A DNA stretch of 64,000 nt from Streptomyces sp. GQFP (GCF_021545335.1 NZ_CP089312.1:7750001-7814000), one strand, 5' to 3'; counted from the stretch's first letter, positions 1-9,367 are shown. Numbers and translations: made by a program. The notes: generated by a model not told the origin, from the sequence alone.

Positions 1-1
1 G

Positions 2-904
2 GACTGCGGCGGCTTCGAGGGCAACGCCCAGTCCCTGAGACTCCTCACCCGCATCGAGCCCAAGCGGTTCACCCCGGAAGGCTCGGTCGGCCTCAACCTC
101 ACCCGGGCCGTCCTGGACGCCGCCACCAAGTACCCCTGGCCGCGCGGCGCCCACCCCACCGACCCCGGGTCCCCCAAGTTCGGTGTCTACGAGGACGACC
201 GCCCCGTCTTCGACTGGCTCCGCAAGGACGCCCCCGGCACCCGCACCACCTTCGAGGCCCAGGTCATGGACTGGGCCGACGACGTGGCGTACTCGGTGCA
301 CGACGTCGAGGACGGCCTGCACGCCGGCCACCTCGACCCGGCCGTCCTGCACGCGGAACCCGAACGGCAGGAGGTCTTCGCGGTCGCCCGCGGCCGGTAC
401 GTCCCGCAGGACACCGACCCGGCGGAACTGGCGGAGGCCCTCGACCGGCTCCAGAACGAACCGTGGTGGCCGCACGGCTACGACGGCTCGGCCGTCGCCC
501 AGGCCCGCCTGAAGGACGCCACCAGCCAGCTGATCGGCCGCTTCTGCCTCGCCGCCGAGGGCGCCACGCGCGCGGCGTACGGCAGCGGCCCGCTCACCCG
601 GTACACGGCCGAACTCGTCGTACCGCGCGAGACCAGGCTGGAGTGCGCGGTCCTCAAGGCGGTCGCCGACCGGTACGTCATGCAGCGTGCCGAGCAGGAG
701 GTGCTCCGCGCGGACCAGCGGATCGTCGTCGCGGAGCTGGCCGAGGCACTCACCGCCCGCGCCCCGGAAGGCCTGGAACCCCAGTTCCGGGCGCTCTTCG
801 ACGAGGCCCCCGACGACCGCGCCCGCAAACGCGTGATCGTCGACCAGATCGCCTCGCTCACGGACGCCGCCGCCCGCTCGCTCCACGAACGCCTGACCGG
901 CTGA
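2..904 (+). CDS. dgt: Deoxyguanosinetriphosphate triphosphohydrolase (dGTPase), 3' part
   Basis: This is the C-terminal part (300 codons) of an HD-domain dNTP triphosphohydrolase, which converts dGTP or other dNTPs to the deoxynucleoside and triphosphate and so tunes the cytoplasmic dNTP pool. The visible frame opens with DCGGFEGNAQSLR, the conserved family segment that follows the first HD metal ligands. Further on, VMDWADDVAYSVHDVEDG carries the later conserved metal-binding Asp region. The N-terminal HxHD part lies upstream of the window. The gene ends at TGA 902-904 and is followed by a hairpin terminator. It lies on the same strand as dnaG, which fits a nucleotide/replication neighbourhood. 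Family assignment is strong. Substrate preference cannot be read from sequence. Confidence 0.9.
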   Translation, partial: DCGGFEGNAQSLRLLTRIEPKRFTPEGSVGLNLTRAVLDAATKYPWPRGAHPTDPGSPKFGVYEDDRPVFDWLRKDAPGTRTTFEAQVMDWADDVAYSVHDVEDGLHAGHLDPAVLHAEPERQEVFAVARGRYVPQDTDPAELAEALDRLQNEPWWPHGYDGSAVAQARLKDATSQLIGRFCLAAEGATRAAYGSGPLTRYTAELVVPRETRLECAVLKAVADRYVMQRAEQEVLRADQRIVVAELAEALTARAPEGLEPQFRALFDEAPDDRARKRVIVDQIASLTDAAARSLHERLTG

Positions 905-910
905 CACGGC

Positions 911-937
911 ACGCGGGAGAGCGAGCCTCTCCCGCGT
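911..937. terminator. Bidirectional hairpin terminator between convergent dgt and peptidase genes
   Basis: Perfect 11-bp stem (911-921 with 927-937) and a 5-nt loop. It lies between the dgt stop and the stop of the convergent M28 peptidase gene. There is no strong U-tract, as is usual for Streptomyces terminators. Confidence 0.75.
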
Positions 938-951
938 ACCGCATTACCGCA

Positions 952-2532
952 TTACTCCGCCACGACCTCGTCGTGGCTGGGGTGCAGCCCACCGCCGCTG
1001 CCGTCGCCGCCCGTGGTGGGCGTGGAGACGACCGGCGTGCTCAGCGAGCTGAGGTCATGGGCGTACGTGCCCACCGCGTTGGCGATGACCCCGATGTTGA
1101 TGCCGAACGCCTTCATGCTGATGTTGTCCAGGTCGTCGCACGCCGCGTGGTAGCACGCGTCGTACGCGACGCCGGCGGTGCCGCCGAACAGTGCGGCCTG
1201 GGCCTCGGTCTTGATGCCCTCGGCGCCGGTGAAGGTGCCGCCGGAGGGGATGCCGACCGCGATGAACGGCCCGTAGTCGGAGCGGCCGGAGAAGTCGGTG
1301 CCCTGGTGAGGCTTGCCCTTGGAGTCGAGGAACGCGTTGATGTCACGCTCCAGCTGGGCCGACCCCTCCGGCCCTGGACCCGCGCCCTCGGCGTCCGAGT
1401 CGTCGCCGTCGTACACGAACTGGGCGTAGTTCGGGGAAGCGATCATGTCGAAGTTCAGATAGAGCTTGATCTGCGCCCGCTGCTCCTCGGTGAGCCGCGA
1501 GACGTACGACTCGGAGCCGACCAGACCGAGCTCCTCGGCCGACCAGAAGGCGAACTTCACCTTGTTGGGCGGCTGCTTGCCGTACCAGGTGTTGTCGGCG
1601 AGTTCCTCGGCGACCTCCAGGATGCCGGCCGAGCCGGAGCCGTTGTCGTTGATGCCGGGGCCCTCGGTGACCGAGTCGAGGTGGGCGCCCAGGAACACCG
1701 TGTTGTCCGCGTCGCCGCCACGGGTCTCCGCGACGACGTTGTTCGTCGTACGGGTCTCGATCAGCTGACGGACCTCGAAACCGACCGTGACCTCGCCCGC
1801 CGCGACATCGGCGGCGAGGGCCTCGCCCTCGGCCTGGCTGAGCCCTGCGGTCGGGATCCGGCCGCTCGCCGCGTCGCCGAGGGTGCCGGAGAGGACGCCC
1901 GCGGTGTTGTTGTAGATGATCGCGCCGACGGCCCCCGCCTCGGAGGCGACGATCTGCTTCTGCGCGAAGGTGCAGCCACCGCGCTTGATCAGCGCGATCC
2001 TGCCCGTGAAGGCACCGGCCGCGTAGTCCCCGGCCTCACAGCCGGGAGTGGCGTCCACCGTGGCGGCGGCGAGCGCGGCCGTGATGCCGCCCACCGGTGT
2101 CGACTTCGTGTACGTCATCGCCGTGATGCCGAGCTCGCGCGGTGTCGGCGAGATCACGGCGGCCTTCTCGGCGAGAGTCTCGATGTAGTCGAAGTCGAAG
2201 CTGTCGTACGAGACCTTGTAACCGGCCTTCTTCAGCACCCTGTAGACGTACTCGGCGGACTTGTCGTGACCCGGTGTACCGGCCGCGCGGTTGCCGCCGT
2301 TGGCGTCGGAGATGGCCTGCAGGGCCTTGAGGTGTTTGTACGCGTCCTTCGCGGACGACTCCTTGACCAGGGTCTTCGCGAGCTTCCTGGCGTCGGCGGC
2401 CGGGTTGCCGTGGCCGCCGTGGGCGCCGGCTGTTCCGGCCGAGGCGAGCAGCAGCGGAGTCGCGAGAGCGGTGGCGGCGATGACCGCCACGGCTCTGTGC
2501 GAGTGGGACGATGCCTTCGGCAATACGTTCAC
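952..2532 (-). CDS. Secreted M28 family zinc aminopeptidase with PA domain
   Basis: A 526-residue protein with a Sec signal peptide (basic start, hydrophobic residues about 14-35, cleavage near SAGTAGA). A PA insert follows at about 150-260, then an M28 di-zinc peptidase domain. Visible ligands and catalytic residues are H284 in GAHLDSV, D296 in INDNGSG, the EE pair at 333-334 in SAEELG, D362 in LNFDMI and a late His in CYHAACDD. The family removes N-terminal residues from extracellular peptides, as Streptomyces aminopeptidase S does. The gene starts with GTG, preceded by AAGGA at suitable spacing. It is monocistronic and convergent with dgt. The Thr/Gly-rich tail after about residue 500 looks like an unstructured extension. 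Confidence 0.9.
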   Translation of the reverse strand: MNVLPKASSHSHRAVAVIAATALATPLLLASAGTAGAHGGHGNPAADARKLAKTLVKESSAKDAYKHLKALQAISDANGGNRAAGTPGHDKSAEYVYRVLKKAGYKVSYDSFDFDYIETLAEKAAVISPTPRELGITAMTYTKSTPVGGITAALAAATVDATPGCEAGDYAAGAFTGRIALIKRGGCTFAQKQIVASEAGAVGAIIYNNTAGVLSGTLGDAASGRIPTAGLSQAEGEALAADVAAGEVTVGFEVRQLIETRTTNNVVAETRGGDADNTVFLGAHLDSVTEGPGINDNGSGSAGILEVAEELADNTWYGKQPPNKVKFAFWSAEELGLVGSESYVSRLTEEQRAQIKLYLNFDMIASPNYAQFVYDGDDSDAEGAGPGPEGSAQLERDINAFLDSKGKPHQGTDFSGRSDYGPFIAVGIPSGGTFTGAEGIKTEAQAALFGGTAGVAYDACYHAACDDLDNISMKAFGINIGVIANAVGTYAHDLSSLSTPVVSTPTTGGDGSGGGLHPSHDEVVAE

Positions 2533-2794
2533 AGAGGTCCTTCCCCAGGGATGTGCGAACGAGGTGGGAGGGACGGTAGCGAGCTACGCGGTTCACGAGA
2601 AGAGGGCATCTGCAACTCGTGTTCGGATTCGCCGGTTTGGCCCGCATGCCGCGCGTGCGCCGCACCTGCCGCCCGGCACACGGGACCTGCCCGAATGTGA
2701 CCCTCCGTGGGTCTGATCGGCCCACTCCCTCTTCCCCCATCACGCTCCGTGCGGGAGGCTCGCATGTGGCGGCATCGTTACGAGGAGGCATCAA

Positions 2795-4060
2795 GTGGTC
2801 GACGCGGATCAGACATTCGTCATCATCGGAGGCGGACTGGCCGGCGCCAAAGCGGCCGAGACGCTCCGGACGGAGGGTTTCACCGGCCGCGTGATACTGA
2901 TCGGCGACGAACGCGACCACCCGTACGAGCGGCCCCCGCTCTCCAAGGGCTACCTCCTCGGCAAGGAGGAGCGCGACAGCGTCTTCGTCCACGAACCCGC
3001 CTGGTACGCGCGCAACGACATCGAACTCCACCTCGGCCAGACCGTCGACGCCATCGACCGTACGGCGAAGACGGTCCGCTTCGGTGACGACGGCACCCTT
3101 GTCCACTACGACAAACTGCTCATCGCCACCGGCGCCGAGCCGCGCCGCCTCGACATCCCGGGGACGGGCCTGGCCGGTGTCCATCACCTGCGCCGCCTCG
3201 CGCACGCCGAGCGCCTCAAGGGCGTCCTGGCGGCCCTGGGCCGCGACAACGGCCACATCGTGATCGCCGGCGCCGGCTGGATCGGCCTGGAGGTCGCGGC
3301 GGCGGCACGCGAGTACGGCGCCGAGGTGACCGTCGTGGAACCGGAGGCGACCCCGCTGCACTCGGTGCTCGGCCCCGAGCTGGGCAACCTCTTCGCCGAG
3401 CTGCACCGCGAGCACGGCGTCCGCTTCCACTTCGGCGCCCGGCTGACGGAGATCGTCGGCCAGGACGGCATGGTCCTCGCGGCCCGTACGGACGACGGCG
3501 AGGAGCACCCGGCCCACGACGTCCTGGCGGCCATCGGCGCCGCCCCGCGCACGGCACTGGCGGAGGCGGCGGGCCTGACCCTCGCCGAGCGCGCCCACGG
3601 CGGCGGCATCGCGGTCGACGAACGCCTGCGCACCTCCGACCCCGACATCTACGCGGCCGGTGACGTGGCCGCCTTCCACCACGCCCTCTTCGACACCAGG
3701 CTGCGCGTCGAACACTGGGCCAACGCCCTCAACGGCGGCCCTGCGGCGGCCCGCGCGATGCTGGGCCGCGAATCGACGTACGACCGTGTGCCGTATTTCT
3801 TCTCCGACCAGTACGACATGGGCATGGAGTACTCGGGCTGGGCGCCCCCTGGCTCCTACGACCAGGTGGTGATCCGGGGAGACGCGGGCAAGCGCGAGTT
3901 CATCGCCTTCTGGGTGAAGGAGGGCAGGGTGCTGGCCGGGATGAACGTCAACGTGTGGGACGTCACAGAGACCGTCCAGCAGCTCATCCGCTCCCGGTCC
4001 CAGGTGGACACGGAGGCCCTGGCGGACCCGCACGTACCGCTGGACAGCCTCGTCCCGTAG
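2795..4060 (+). CDS. FAD-dependent NAD(P)H:ferredoxin/rubredoxin reductase-like oxidoreductase
   Basis: A 421-residue cytoplasmic flavoprotein of the BphA4/putidaredoxin-reductase type, which passes electrons from NAD(P)H through FAD to a small redox carrier. The N-terminus has the FAD-binding Rossmann motif GGGLAGAKAAETL. The PYERPPLSKGYLLG segment is typical of this reductase group. A second nucleotide-binding motif, GAGWIGLEVAAAA, sits near residue 150, and the second FAD contact, YAAGDVAAF, near residue 287. A reductase C-terminal domain follows (EYSGWAPPGSYDQ onwards). The GTG start at 2795 has a GAGGAG ribosome-binding site 8 nt upstream. No ferredoxin or P450 gene is adjacent, so the electron partner is unknown. 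Confidence 0.88.
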   Translation: MVDADQTFVIIGGGLAGAKAAETLRTEGFTGRVILIGDERDHPYERPPLSKGYLLGKEERDSVFVHEPAWYARNDIELHLGQTVDAIDRTAKTVRFGDDGTLVHYDKLLIATGAEPRRLDIPGTGLAGVHHLRRLAHAERLKGVLAALGRDNGHIVIAGAGWIGLEVAAAAREYGAEVTVVEPEATPLHSVLGPELGNLFAELHREHGVRFHFGARLTEIVGQDGMVLAARTDDGEEHPAHDVLAAIGAAPRTALAEAAGLTLAERAHGGGIAVDERLRTSDPDIYAAGDVAAFHHALFDTRLRVEHWANALNGGPAAARAMLGRESTYDRVPYFFSDQYDMGMEYSGWAPPGSYDQVVIRGDAGKREFIAFWVKEGRVLAGMNVNVWDVTETVQQLIRSRSQVDTEALADPHVPLDSLVP

Positions 4061-4107
4061 CGACGCCAGGGCACGGGACTGTCGGTGGACCCCCGTAGAA
4101 TCACTGC

Positions 4108-6018
4108 GTGGCCGGAAGGATCAACGACGAGGACGTGAAGGCGGTTCGGGACGCGGTCCCGATCGACGCCGTGGTGTCCGAGTACCTCCAGCTGCGCAAC
4201 GCGGGCGGCGGCAACCTCAAGGGCCTGTGCCCCTTCCACGACGAGAAGTCTCCGTCCTTCCAGGTCAGCCCGAGCAAGGGACTCTTCCACTGCTTCGGCT
4301 GCCAGGAAGGCGGCGACACCATCACGTTCGTGATGAAGGTCGACCACCTCTCCTTCTCCGAGGCGGTCGAGCGCCTGGCCGGCCAGGCCGGCATCACCCT
4401 GCGGTACGAGGAGGGCGGCTACAACCCCGCGGGCCAGCGCGGCGAGCGCATCCGCCTGGTTGAGGCCCACAAGATCGCGGCCCAGTGGTACATGGAACAG
4501 CTGGCCACGACCTCCGAGGCGGACGCGGGCCGCAAGTTCCTCGCGGAACGCGGCTTCGACCAGTCGGCGGCCGAACACTTCTCCGTCGGCTACAGCCCCC
4601 AGGGCTGGGACCACCTCACCCGCTACCTCCGCGGCAAGGGCTTCTCCGACAAGGAACTCCTGCTCTCCGGCCTCTCCCAGGAAGGCCGCCGGGGCCCCAT
4701 CGACCGCTTCCGGGGCCGCCTGATGTGGCCGATCCGCGACATCGGCGGCGAGGTCGTCGGCTTCGGCGCACGAAAGCTGTACGAGGCGGACACGGGCCCC
4801 AAGTACCTGAACACTCCCGACACGGCGATCTACCGCAAGTCCCAGGTCCTGTACGGCATCGACCTCGCCAAGAAGGACATCGCGAAGGTCAGCCGCGCGG
4901 TCGTCGTCGAGGGCTACACGGACGTCATGGCCTGCCACCTGGCCGGCGTCACGACGGCGATCGCGACCTGCGGAACGGCCTTCGGCACCGAACACATCAA
5001 GATCCTCCGCCGCCTCCTGATGGACAACGGCTCAGCCCGGGTGATCTTCACCTTCGACGGCGACGCGGCCGGCCAGAAGGCGGCCCTGCGCGCCTTCGAG
5101 GACGACCAGAAGTTCGCCGCCGAGACCTACATCGCGATCGCGCCCGACGGCATGGACCCCTGCGACCTGCGCCTCGCGAAGGGCGACCAGGCTGTCGCCG
5201 ACCTCGCCGAACCCCGTACCCCCCTCTTCGAGTTCGCCCTGCGCCAGATCGCCACCCGCTACGACCTCGAAACCCCGGCGGGCCGAGCGTCGGCGCTGGA
5301 CGAGGCGGCCCCGATCGTGGCCCGCATCAAGAACAGCGGCGCCCAGCACGAGGTCGCGGTCCAGCTCGCGGGCATGCTCGGCATCCTGGACACGCAGTTC
5401 GTGGTCAAGCGGGTGGCCCAGCTGGCCCGTTGGGCCAAGGACCGCGGCGGCAAGGGCCCGGCCCCCGCCGGCGGGCAGCACCAGCAGCAGCCGTACGAGC
5501 GGACAACGCGCCCGGGCGGCCCCCCGGGCCCGGCCCTGAACCTCCGCAACCCGGTCTACGCCACGGAACGCGAACTCCTCAAACTGGCCCTCCAGCGCCC
5601 CGAGTTGGTCTCCCCGGCCTTCGACGCCTACGGCATCGACGAGTTCACGGCCGCCCCCTACGCGGCCGTACGCCAGGCGATCATGGAGGCGGGCGGAGCG
5701 GAGTACGGCGTCCAGGACCCCCAGGAGTATCTGGTCCGGGTCCGCGAGGTGGCCCCGGACAACACGGTCCGCTCCATGGTGACGGAGCTGGCGGTGGAGG
5801 CGATCATGCGCCGGACGGTCGACGACGTGTACGCCGGCGATGTGCTGGTCACCGTCCGCCGCAGAGCGGTGGGACGCCGTATCCACGAGGTCCAGGGCAC
5901 CCACGCCCGCCTGACCACCCAGGGGGACCCGGCCCAACTGGCCGCCGTACAGAACGAGTTGTGGGTGCTCCAGCAGTACGACCTGGCACTCCAGAACCAG
6001 GGAGCGGCGGCACTCTGA
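4108..6018 (+). CDS. dnaG: DNA primase
   Basis: A 636-residue primase that makes RNA primers for replication, within the usual length range for the family. The order is: CHC2 zinc ribbon near residues 40-65 (CPFHDEKSPSF then HCFGCQEGGD); the catalytic core with a TOPRIM domain (VVVEGYTDVMACH, then FTFDGDAAGQ with the metal-binding Asp residues); a Gly/Gln/Pro-rich linker around 450-475; and a C-terminal helicase-interaction domain (residues about 490-630). The start is GTG at 4108, 47 nt after the oxidoreductase stop. It lies in the same neighbourhood as a principal-type sigma factor gene, recalling the macromolecular-synthesis operon of other bacteria. Here, however, two opposite-strand genes separate them. 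Confidence 0.96.
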   Translation: MAGRINDEDVKAVRDAVPIDAVVSEYLQLRNAGGGNLKGLCPFHDEKSPSFQVSPSKGLFHCFGCQEGGDTITFVMKVDHLSFSEAVERLAGQAGITLRYEEGGYNPAGQRGERIRLVEAHKIAAQWYMEQLATTSEADAGRKFLAERGFDQSAAEHFSVGYSPQGWDHLTRYLRGKGFSDKELLLSGLSQEGRRGPIDRFRGRLMWPIRDIGGEVVGFGARKLYEADTGPKYLNTPDTAIYRKSQVLYGIDLAKKDIAKVSRAVVVEGYTDVMACHLAGVTTAIATCGTAFGTEHIKILRRLLMDNGSARVIFTFDGDAAGQKAALRAFEDDQKFAAETYIAIAPDGMDPCDLRLAKGDQAVADLAEPRTPLFEFALRQIATRYDLETPAGRASALDEAAPIVARIKNSGAQHEVAVQLAGMLGILDTQFVVKRVAQLARWAKDRGGKGPAPAGGQHQQQPYERTTRPGGPPGPALNLRNPVYATERELLKLALQRPELVSPAFDAYGIDEFTAAPYAAVRQAIMEAGGAEYGVQDPQEYLVRVREVAPDNTVRSMVTELAVEAIMRRTVDDVYAGDVLVTVRRRAVGRRIHEVQGTHARLTTQGDPAQLAAVQNELWVLQQYDLALQNQGAAAL

Positions 6019-6037
6019 CCGCCACCGCCGCCTGCCG

Positions 6038-7027
6038 TCACTCCCGCCCGTCGAACGTCGGCGTCACCGCCCGTATCAACCGCTCCGTGAACTCCCGCTC
6101 CCTGTCCGCGAGTTGCGGATACTCCATGACGAAGTGAGGCCACTCGACGTACCCCACCGCGTCCACCACGTCCTCCAACAGGATTCGCTCGCGGCCGTAG
6201 TGGGGCCACTCGCCCGAGAGCCGGAACACCTCGTCCAGCAGTTCATGGGGGAGCGGATACCGCTCGGCCAGAAGCACGGCGTCGTACAGGTCCTTGCCCT
6301 GCGCGTACATGTCGTTGATCAGCCACATCAGCTTCCAGGCCAGCGACAGCGCGGGCGTCGCCGCCCGCACCGACGCGCCGCCCGCCAGCTCCACCGGCAC
6401 CGCCGGCTCGGCGAGCCGCTCGTTGAAGACGAAGTCGAGCTGTACATGGCCGCCGGGCAGCCCGGGCGCGGACCAGGGCAGCACCATACGGCGGCCCGGC
6501 ACCCGGTCGTAGGTCCAGATGTCCTCGACCACCGCGTCGCGCGCGCAGAACCCCACCTCGCCGTCGCTCCGGGCCTCGGCGGCCGCCGCGATCCCGGCGA
6601 GCATCTGCCCCGCACGTGGGTCATCGATCGAAAAGGTGGGCGGTACGACGACGAAGTCCAGGTCACCGGGCTCGCGGGCGGCCTCGCCGAACCACGCCGC
6701 CATCAGCACGCTCCCACGCAGCACCAGCGACTCGGCCCACTCGGACCCCGCGATCGCGTCGAGCACCAGCTCCAGCGCCCGGCGCCGCGCGGCCCGCCAG
6801 TCCTCGCCCCGCGCCGGATCGGCGAAGCCCGGGTCGGCAGCCCGGAAGGCGTTGTGGTGCTGCTTCAGCGCCGGTTCGAAGATCAGCCGCTGCACCACGT
6901 CCTCACCCGGCACGGTACGCAGCGTCCGGGGCAGCCCCTGAGCCTCCCGGGTCCTGTCGTCCAGGGTGTCCTTGGGCGCGTCGAGGCCTGCCACGACGCC
7001 CCTTCGCCAGGTCCACTTGTTCCTCAT
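6038..7027 (-). CDS. AbiEii/AbiGii-like nucleotidyltransferase family protein
   Basis: A 329-residue cytoplasmic protein. The segment LVLRGSVLMAAWFGEAAREPGDLDFVVVP (in two parts: LRGS, and GDLDF about 17 residues later) is the nucleotidyltransferase signature GS...DxD shared by the AbiEii/MenT toxin group. These enzymes transfer nucleotides to RNA or protein targets, often as the toxin of a two-gene system. The upstream gene ends in the ATGA that starts this one, so the two are translationally coupled. I chose ATG 7027 for that reason; the longer open frame upstream encodes only a Gly/Arg-rich shadow. The partner gene does not look like the known AbiEi antitoxin, so a toxin role is an inference. 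Confidence 0.7.
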   Translation of the reverse strand: MRNKWTWRRGVVAGLDAPKDTLDDRTREAQGLPRTLRTVPGEDVVQRLIFEPALKQHHNAFRAADPGFADPARGEDWRAARRRALELVLDAIAGSEWAESLVLRGSVLMAAWFGEAAREPGDLDFVVVPPTFSIDDPRAGQMLAGIAAAAEARSDGEVGFCARDAVVEDIWTYDRVPGRRMVLPWSAPGLPGGHVQLDFVFNERLAEPAVPVELAGGASVRAATPALSLAWKLMWLINDMYAQGKDLYDAVLLAERYPLPHELLDEVFRLSGEWPHYGRERILLEDVVDAVGYVEWPHFVMEYPQLADREREFTERLIRAVTPTFDGRE

Positions 7028-7731
7028 CCCCGCACCTCCCGCACCCGCGCCGCCGCCACGACCAAGCCTCCGCTCCCCTCGACCCATCCCTCGACCCATC
7101 CGTCGATCCATCCGTCGTCGACGGACAGATCACTGTCGTACAGCACGAACTCCCGCTCCACGTCGACCACTTCGAGCTCCACCGCTCGGTGTCGCCGCAG
7201 CTCCGCAAGCAGCCGTTCCAGCGCCCGCCCCGCCCCGGTCGCGTCCACGCCCCGGCACCGCTGCGTCACGAACCGCTCGGTCCACCGACCGCTCCGCACC
7301 ACCCGACGGGCGTTCCACGACAGATGCGCGCCGTACGGGACGACCCGCGCCGCCAGGACGTCGAGATCCGTGTCCACGGGCAGCCGCACCTTCACGTGGT
7401 GCTCGAAGTACCGTCCGTCCGCGCACGGTTCACGCGGCACCTCGGGAGCCCACGGCGACGACTCGATCTTGACGCGCACCGGATCGAACCCGTCCGCCCG
7501 CAGCCGCGCCGCGACTTCACGCGCCCGAGCCGATTCGTCGGCGTACGACGGGGAACCCGACAGGGTGAGCATCGGCTGGGTCGTCATCCGGCCACGGGCA
7601 AGGACGATGTGCGTCAACTTGAGCCCCGCCCCGGTCGCCCAGCGGCCCAGCCGTTCCGCCTCGGCAGCGCTTTGGCAGTGGACGGTGACATGCGTTTCGT
7701 AGACGTGAGTTGAGCGGAGTGAACTGGACAC
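7024..7731 (-). CDS. Conserved hypothetical protein coupled to the nucleotidyltransferase gene
   Basis: A 235-residue protein of unknown function, with no signal peptide or membrane segment. It is a mixed alpha/beta sequence with several His/Arg-rich strands (for example RYFEHHVKVRL near residue 110). Its C-terminus carries a short repeat, GWIDGWVEGWVEG, encoded by three near-identical 12-bp units. The GTG start at 7731 begins the part that looks conserved; the frame is open further upstream. It is the first gene of a two-gene operon (ATGA overlap with the downstream nucleotidyltransferase) and diverges from hrdA. It could supply recognition or antitoxin function for its partner, but nothing in the sequence proves that. 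Confidence 0.65.
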   Translation of the reverse strand: MSSSLRSTHVYETHVTVHCQSAAEAERLGRWATGAGLKLTHIVLARGRMTTQPMLTLSGSPSYADESARAREVAARLRADGFDPVRVKIESSPWAPEVPREPCADGRYFEHHVKVRLPVDTDLDVLAARVVPYGAHLSWNARRVVRSGRWTERFVTQRCRGVDATGAGRALERLLAELRRHRAVELEVVDVEREFVLYDSDLSVDDGWIDGWVEGWVEGSGGLVVAAARVREVRG

Positions 7732-8031
7732 GCGCCGATCGTGCCAGGTCGGACCCCGAACAAGCACTCGGATTTGCTGCGACGGTAACCGCGTGGTCAC
7801 GGACCGGACCCAAAAAGTGGTCGCACGCCCCTCGTGGCGGCGATGTGTCGTACTCCACACTGGGTTCCGGTGCCTGAGTCCTCGGAGCGCGGCCGGCCCG
7901 TCCACAACGGGTCCGACACCCCCGCGGTTCCGCTCAACGCGTACGGGACGGACAGCGGCGAGGCCGCCCACTCCGCCCCCCGAGTACCGCTGCCGTACGC
8001 CTCAGCAGCGATCATCCTGGAGGTCGCCCCC

Positions 8032-9234
8032 GTGCAGACCCAGACCCTCACCCAGACCGACAGCAGTACCGCGGTGACGGAGCCCGACGCCGAGACCGAG
8101 ATCGCGGACGTCACCGACGTCGCCGAGGTCATCGCGGCCGTGCCTCCGCAGAGCCGTGTCGCGCACCACCCCGAGAGCCCGCCCGAACCGGACGGCCCTC
8201 CTGCGGACGCGGTGGACGTGGTCGAGACCGCGGAACCGATCGAGCCGGCTGGGCAGATCGAGGTGATCGAACCGGTCGAGGTGATCGCGCCGGTCCGTGC
8301 CCCCGCCCGCGCCGACACCAGCGGGCCCTCCTCCGACCTGTTCCGCCAGTACCTGCGGGAGATCGGCCGTATCCCGCTGCTCACCGCCGCCGAGGAGGTC
8401 GAACTCGCCCGCCGGGTCGAGGCCGGTCTGTTCGCCGAGGAGAAACTGCGCCTCGCCTCCGACCTGGACAGCCAGTTGGCCCTCGACCTGGACAAACTGG
8501 TCGTCATGGGCCGGATGGCCAAGCGCCGCCTGATCGAGGCGAACCTGCGCCTTGTCGTATCGGTGGCGAAACGATACGTGGGCCGCGGTCTGACGATGCT
8601 CGACCTCGTCCAGGAGGGAAACCTGGGCCTGATCCGCGCGGTCGAGAAGTTCGACTACGCGCGCGGCTACAAGTTCTCGACGTACGCGACCTGGTGGATC
8701 CGCCAGGCCATGTCCCGCGCCCTCGCCGACCAGGCCCGTACGATCCGTGTCCCCGTACACGTGGTCGAACTGATCAACCGGGTCGTCCGGGTGCAGCGCC
8801 GGATGCTCCAGGAGCGCGGCTACGAGCCGACGCCGGAGGAGGTAGCCGCCCACCTGGACCTGCTCCCCGAGCGAGTCAGCGAGGTACTGCGTCTGGCCCA
8901 GGAACCGGTGTCGCTGCACGCACCGGTGGGCGAGGAGGACGACGTCGCGCTGGGCGACCTCATCGAGGACGGCGACGCGGCGTCGCCGGTCGAGTCGGCG
9001 GCGTTCCTGCTGCTGCGGGAGCACCTGGAGGCGGTGCTGTCGACGCTGGGGGAGCGGGAACGCAAGGTCGTCCAACTCCGTTACGGCTTGGCGGACGGGC
9101 GTCCGCGCACGCTGGAGGAGATCGGGCGGATCTTCGGCGTCACACGGGAGCGCATCCGCCAGATCGAATCCAAAACCCTGAACAAGCTGAGGGACCACGC
9201 CTTCGCAGACCAGCTACGGGGCTACTTGGACTGA
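8032..9234 (+). CDS. hrdA: Principal-type (group 1/2) RNA polymerase sigma factor, HrdA-like
   Basis: A 400-residue sigma-70 protein that directs RNA polymerase to vegetative-type promoters. After a variable acidic N-terminus of about 95 residues come region 1.2 (DLFRQYLREIGRIPLL), region 2 (RLVVSVAKRYVGRGL, then YKFSTYATWWIRQAMSRAL for -10 recognition and melting), region 3 and region 4.2 with the helix-turn-helix VTRERIRQIESKTLNKLR. GTG 8032 has a perfect GGAGG 8 nt upstream; the open frame extends to 7834 but lacks a good ribosome-binding site there. The short N-terminus (no HrdB-like basic extension) and the position near dnaG and an ABC pair suggest HrdA rather than the essential HrdB. 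That name rests on recalled gene order. Confidence 0.85.
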   Translation: MQTQTLTQTDSSTAVTEPDAETEIADVTDVAEVIAAVPPQSRVAHHPESPPEPDGPPADAVDVVETAEPIEPAGQIEVIEPVEVIAPVRAPARADTSGPSSDLFRQYLREIGRIPLLTAAEEVELARRVEAGLFAEEKLRLASDLDSQLALDLDKLVVMGRMAKRRLIEANLRLVVSVAKRYVGRGLTMLDLVQEGNLGLIRAVEKFDYARGYKFSTYATWWIRQAMSRALADQARTIRVPVHVVELINRVVRVQRRMLQERGYEPTPEEVAAHLDLLPERVSEVLRLAQEPVSLHAPVGEEDDVALGDLIEDGDAASPVESAAFLLLREHLEAVLSTLGERERKVVQLRYGLADGRPRTLEEIGRIFGVTRERIRQIESKTLNKLRDHAFADQLRGYLD

Positions 9235-9245
9235 GGCCCACTTTC

Positions 9246-9360
9246 CTCGCCCCCGCCGCCCCTACCCATTCCCATCCTCGGGGGCTCCGCCCCCGAACCC
9301 CCTTGGGGGTCTGGGGGCGCAGCCCCCAGGGATGGGACGGGTAGGGGCGGCGGGGGCGAG
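9246..9360. terminator. Long inverted repeat between convergent hrdA and ABC genes
   Basis: The outer arms (9246-9267 and 9339-9360) are a perfect 22-bp match. The pairing continues inward with few mismatches, and the interior holds further G-tract/C-tract palindromes. It sits between two convergent genes and would act as a bidirectional terminator. The same arm sequence recurs at 58888-58916 and 59215-59243, so this is a dispersed Streptomyces intergenic repeat. Confidence 0.75.
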
Positions 9361-9367
9361 AAAACCC

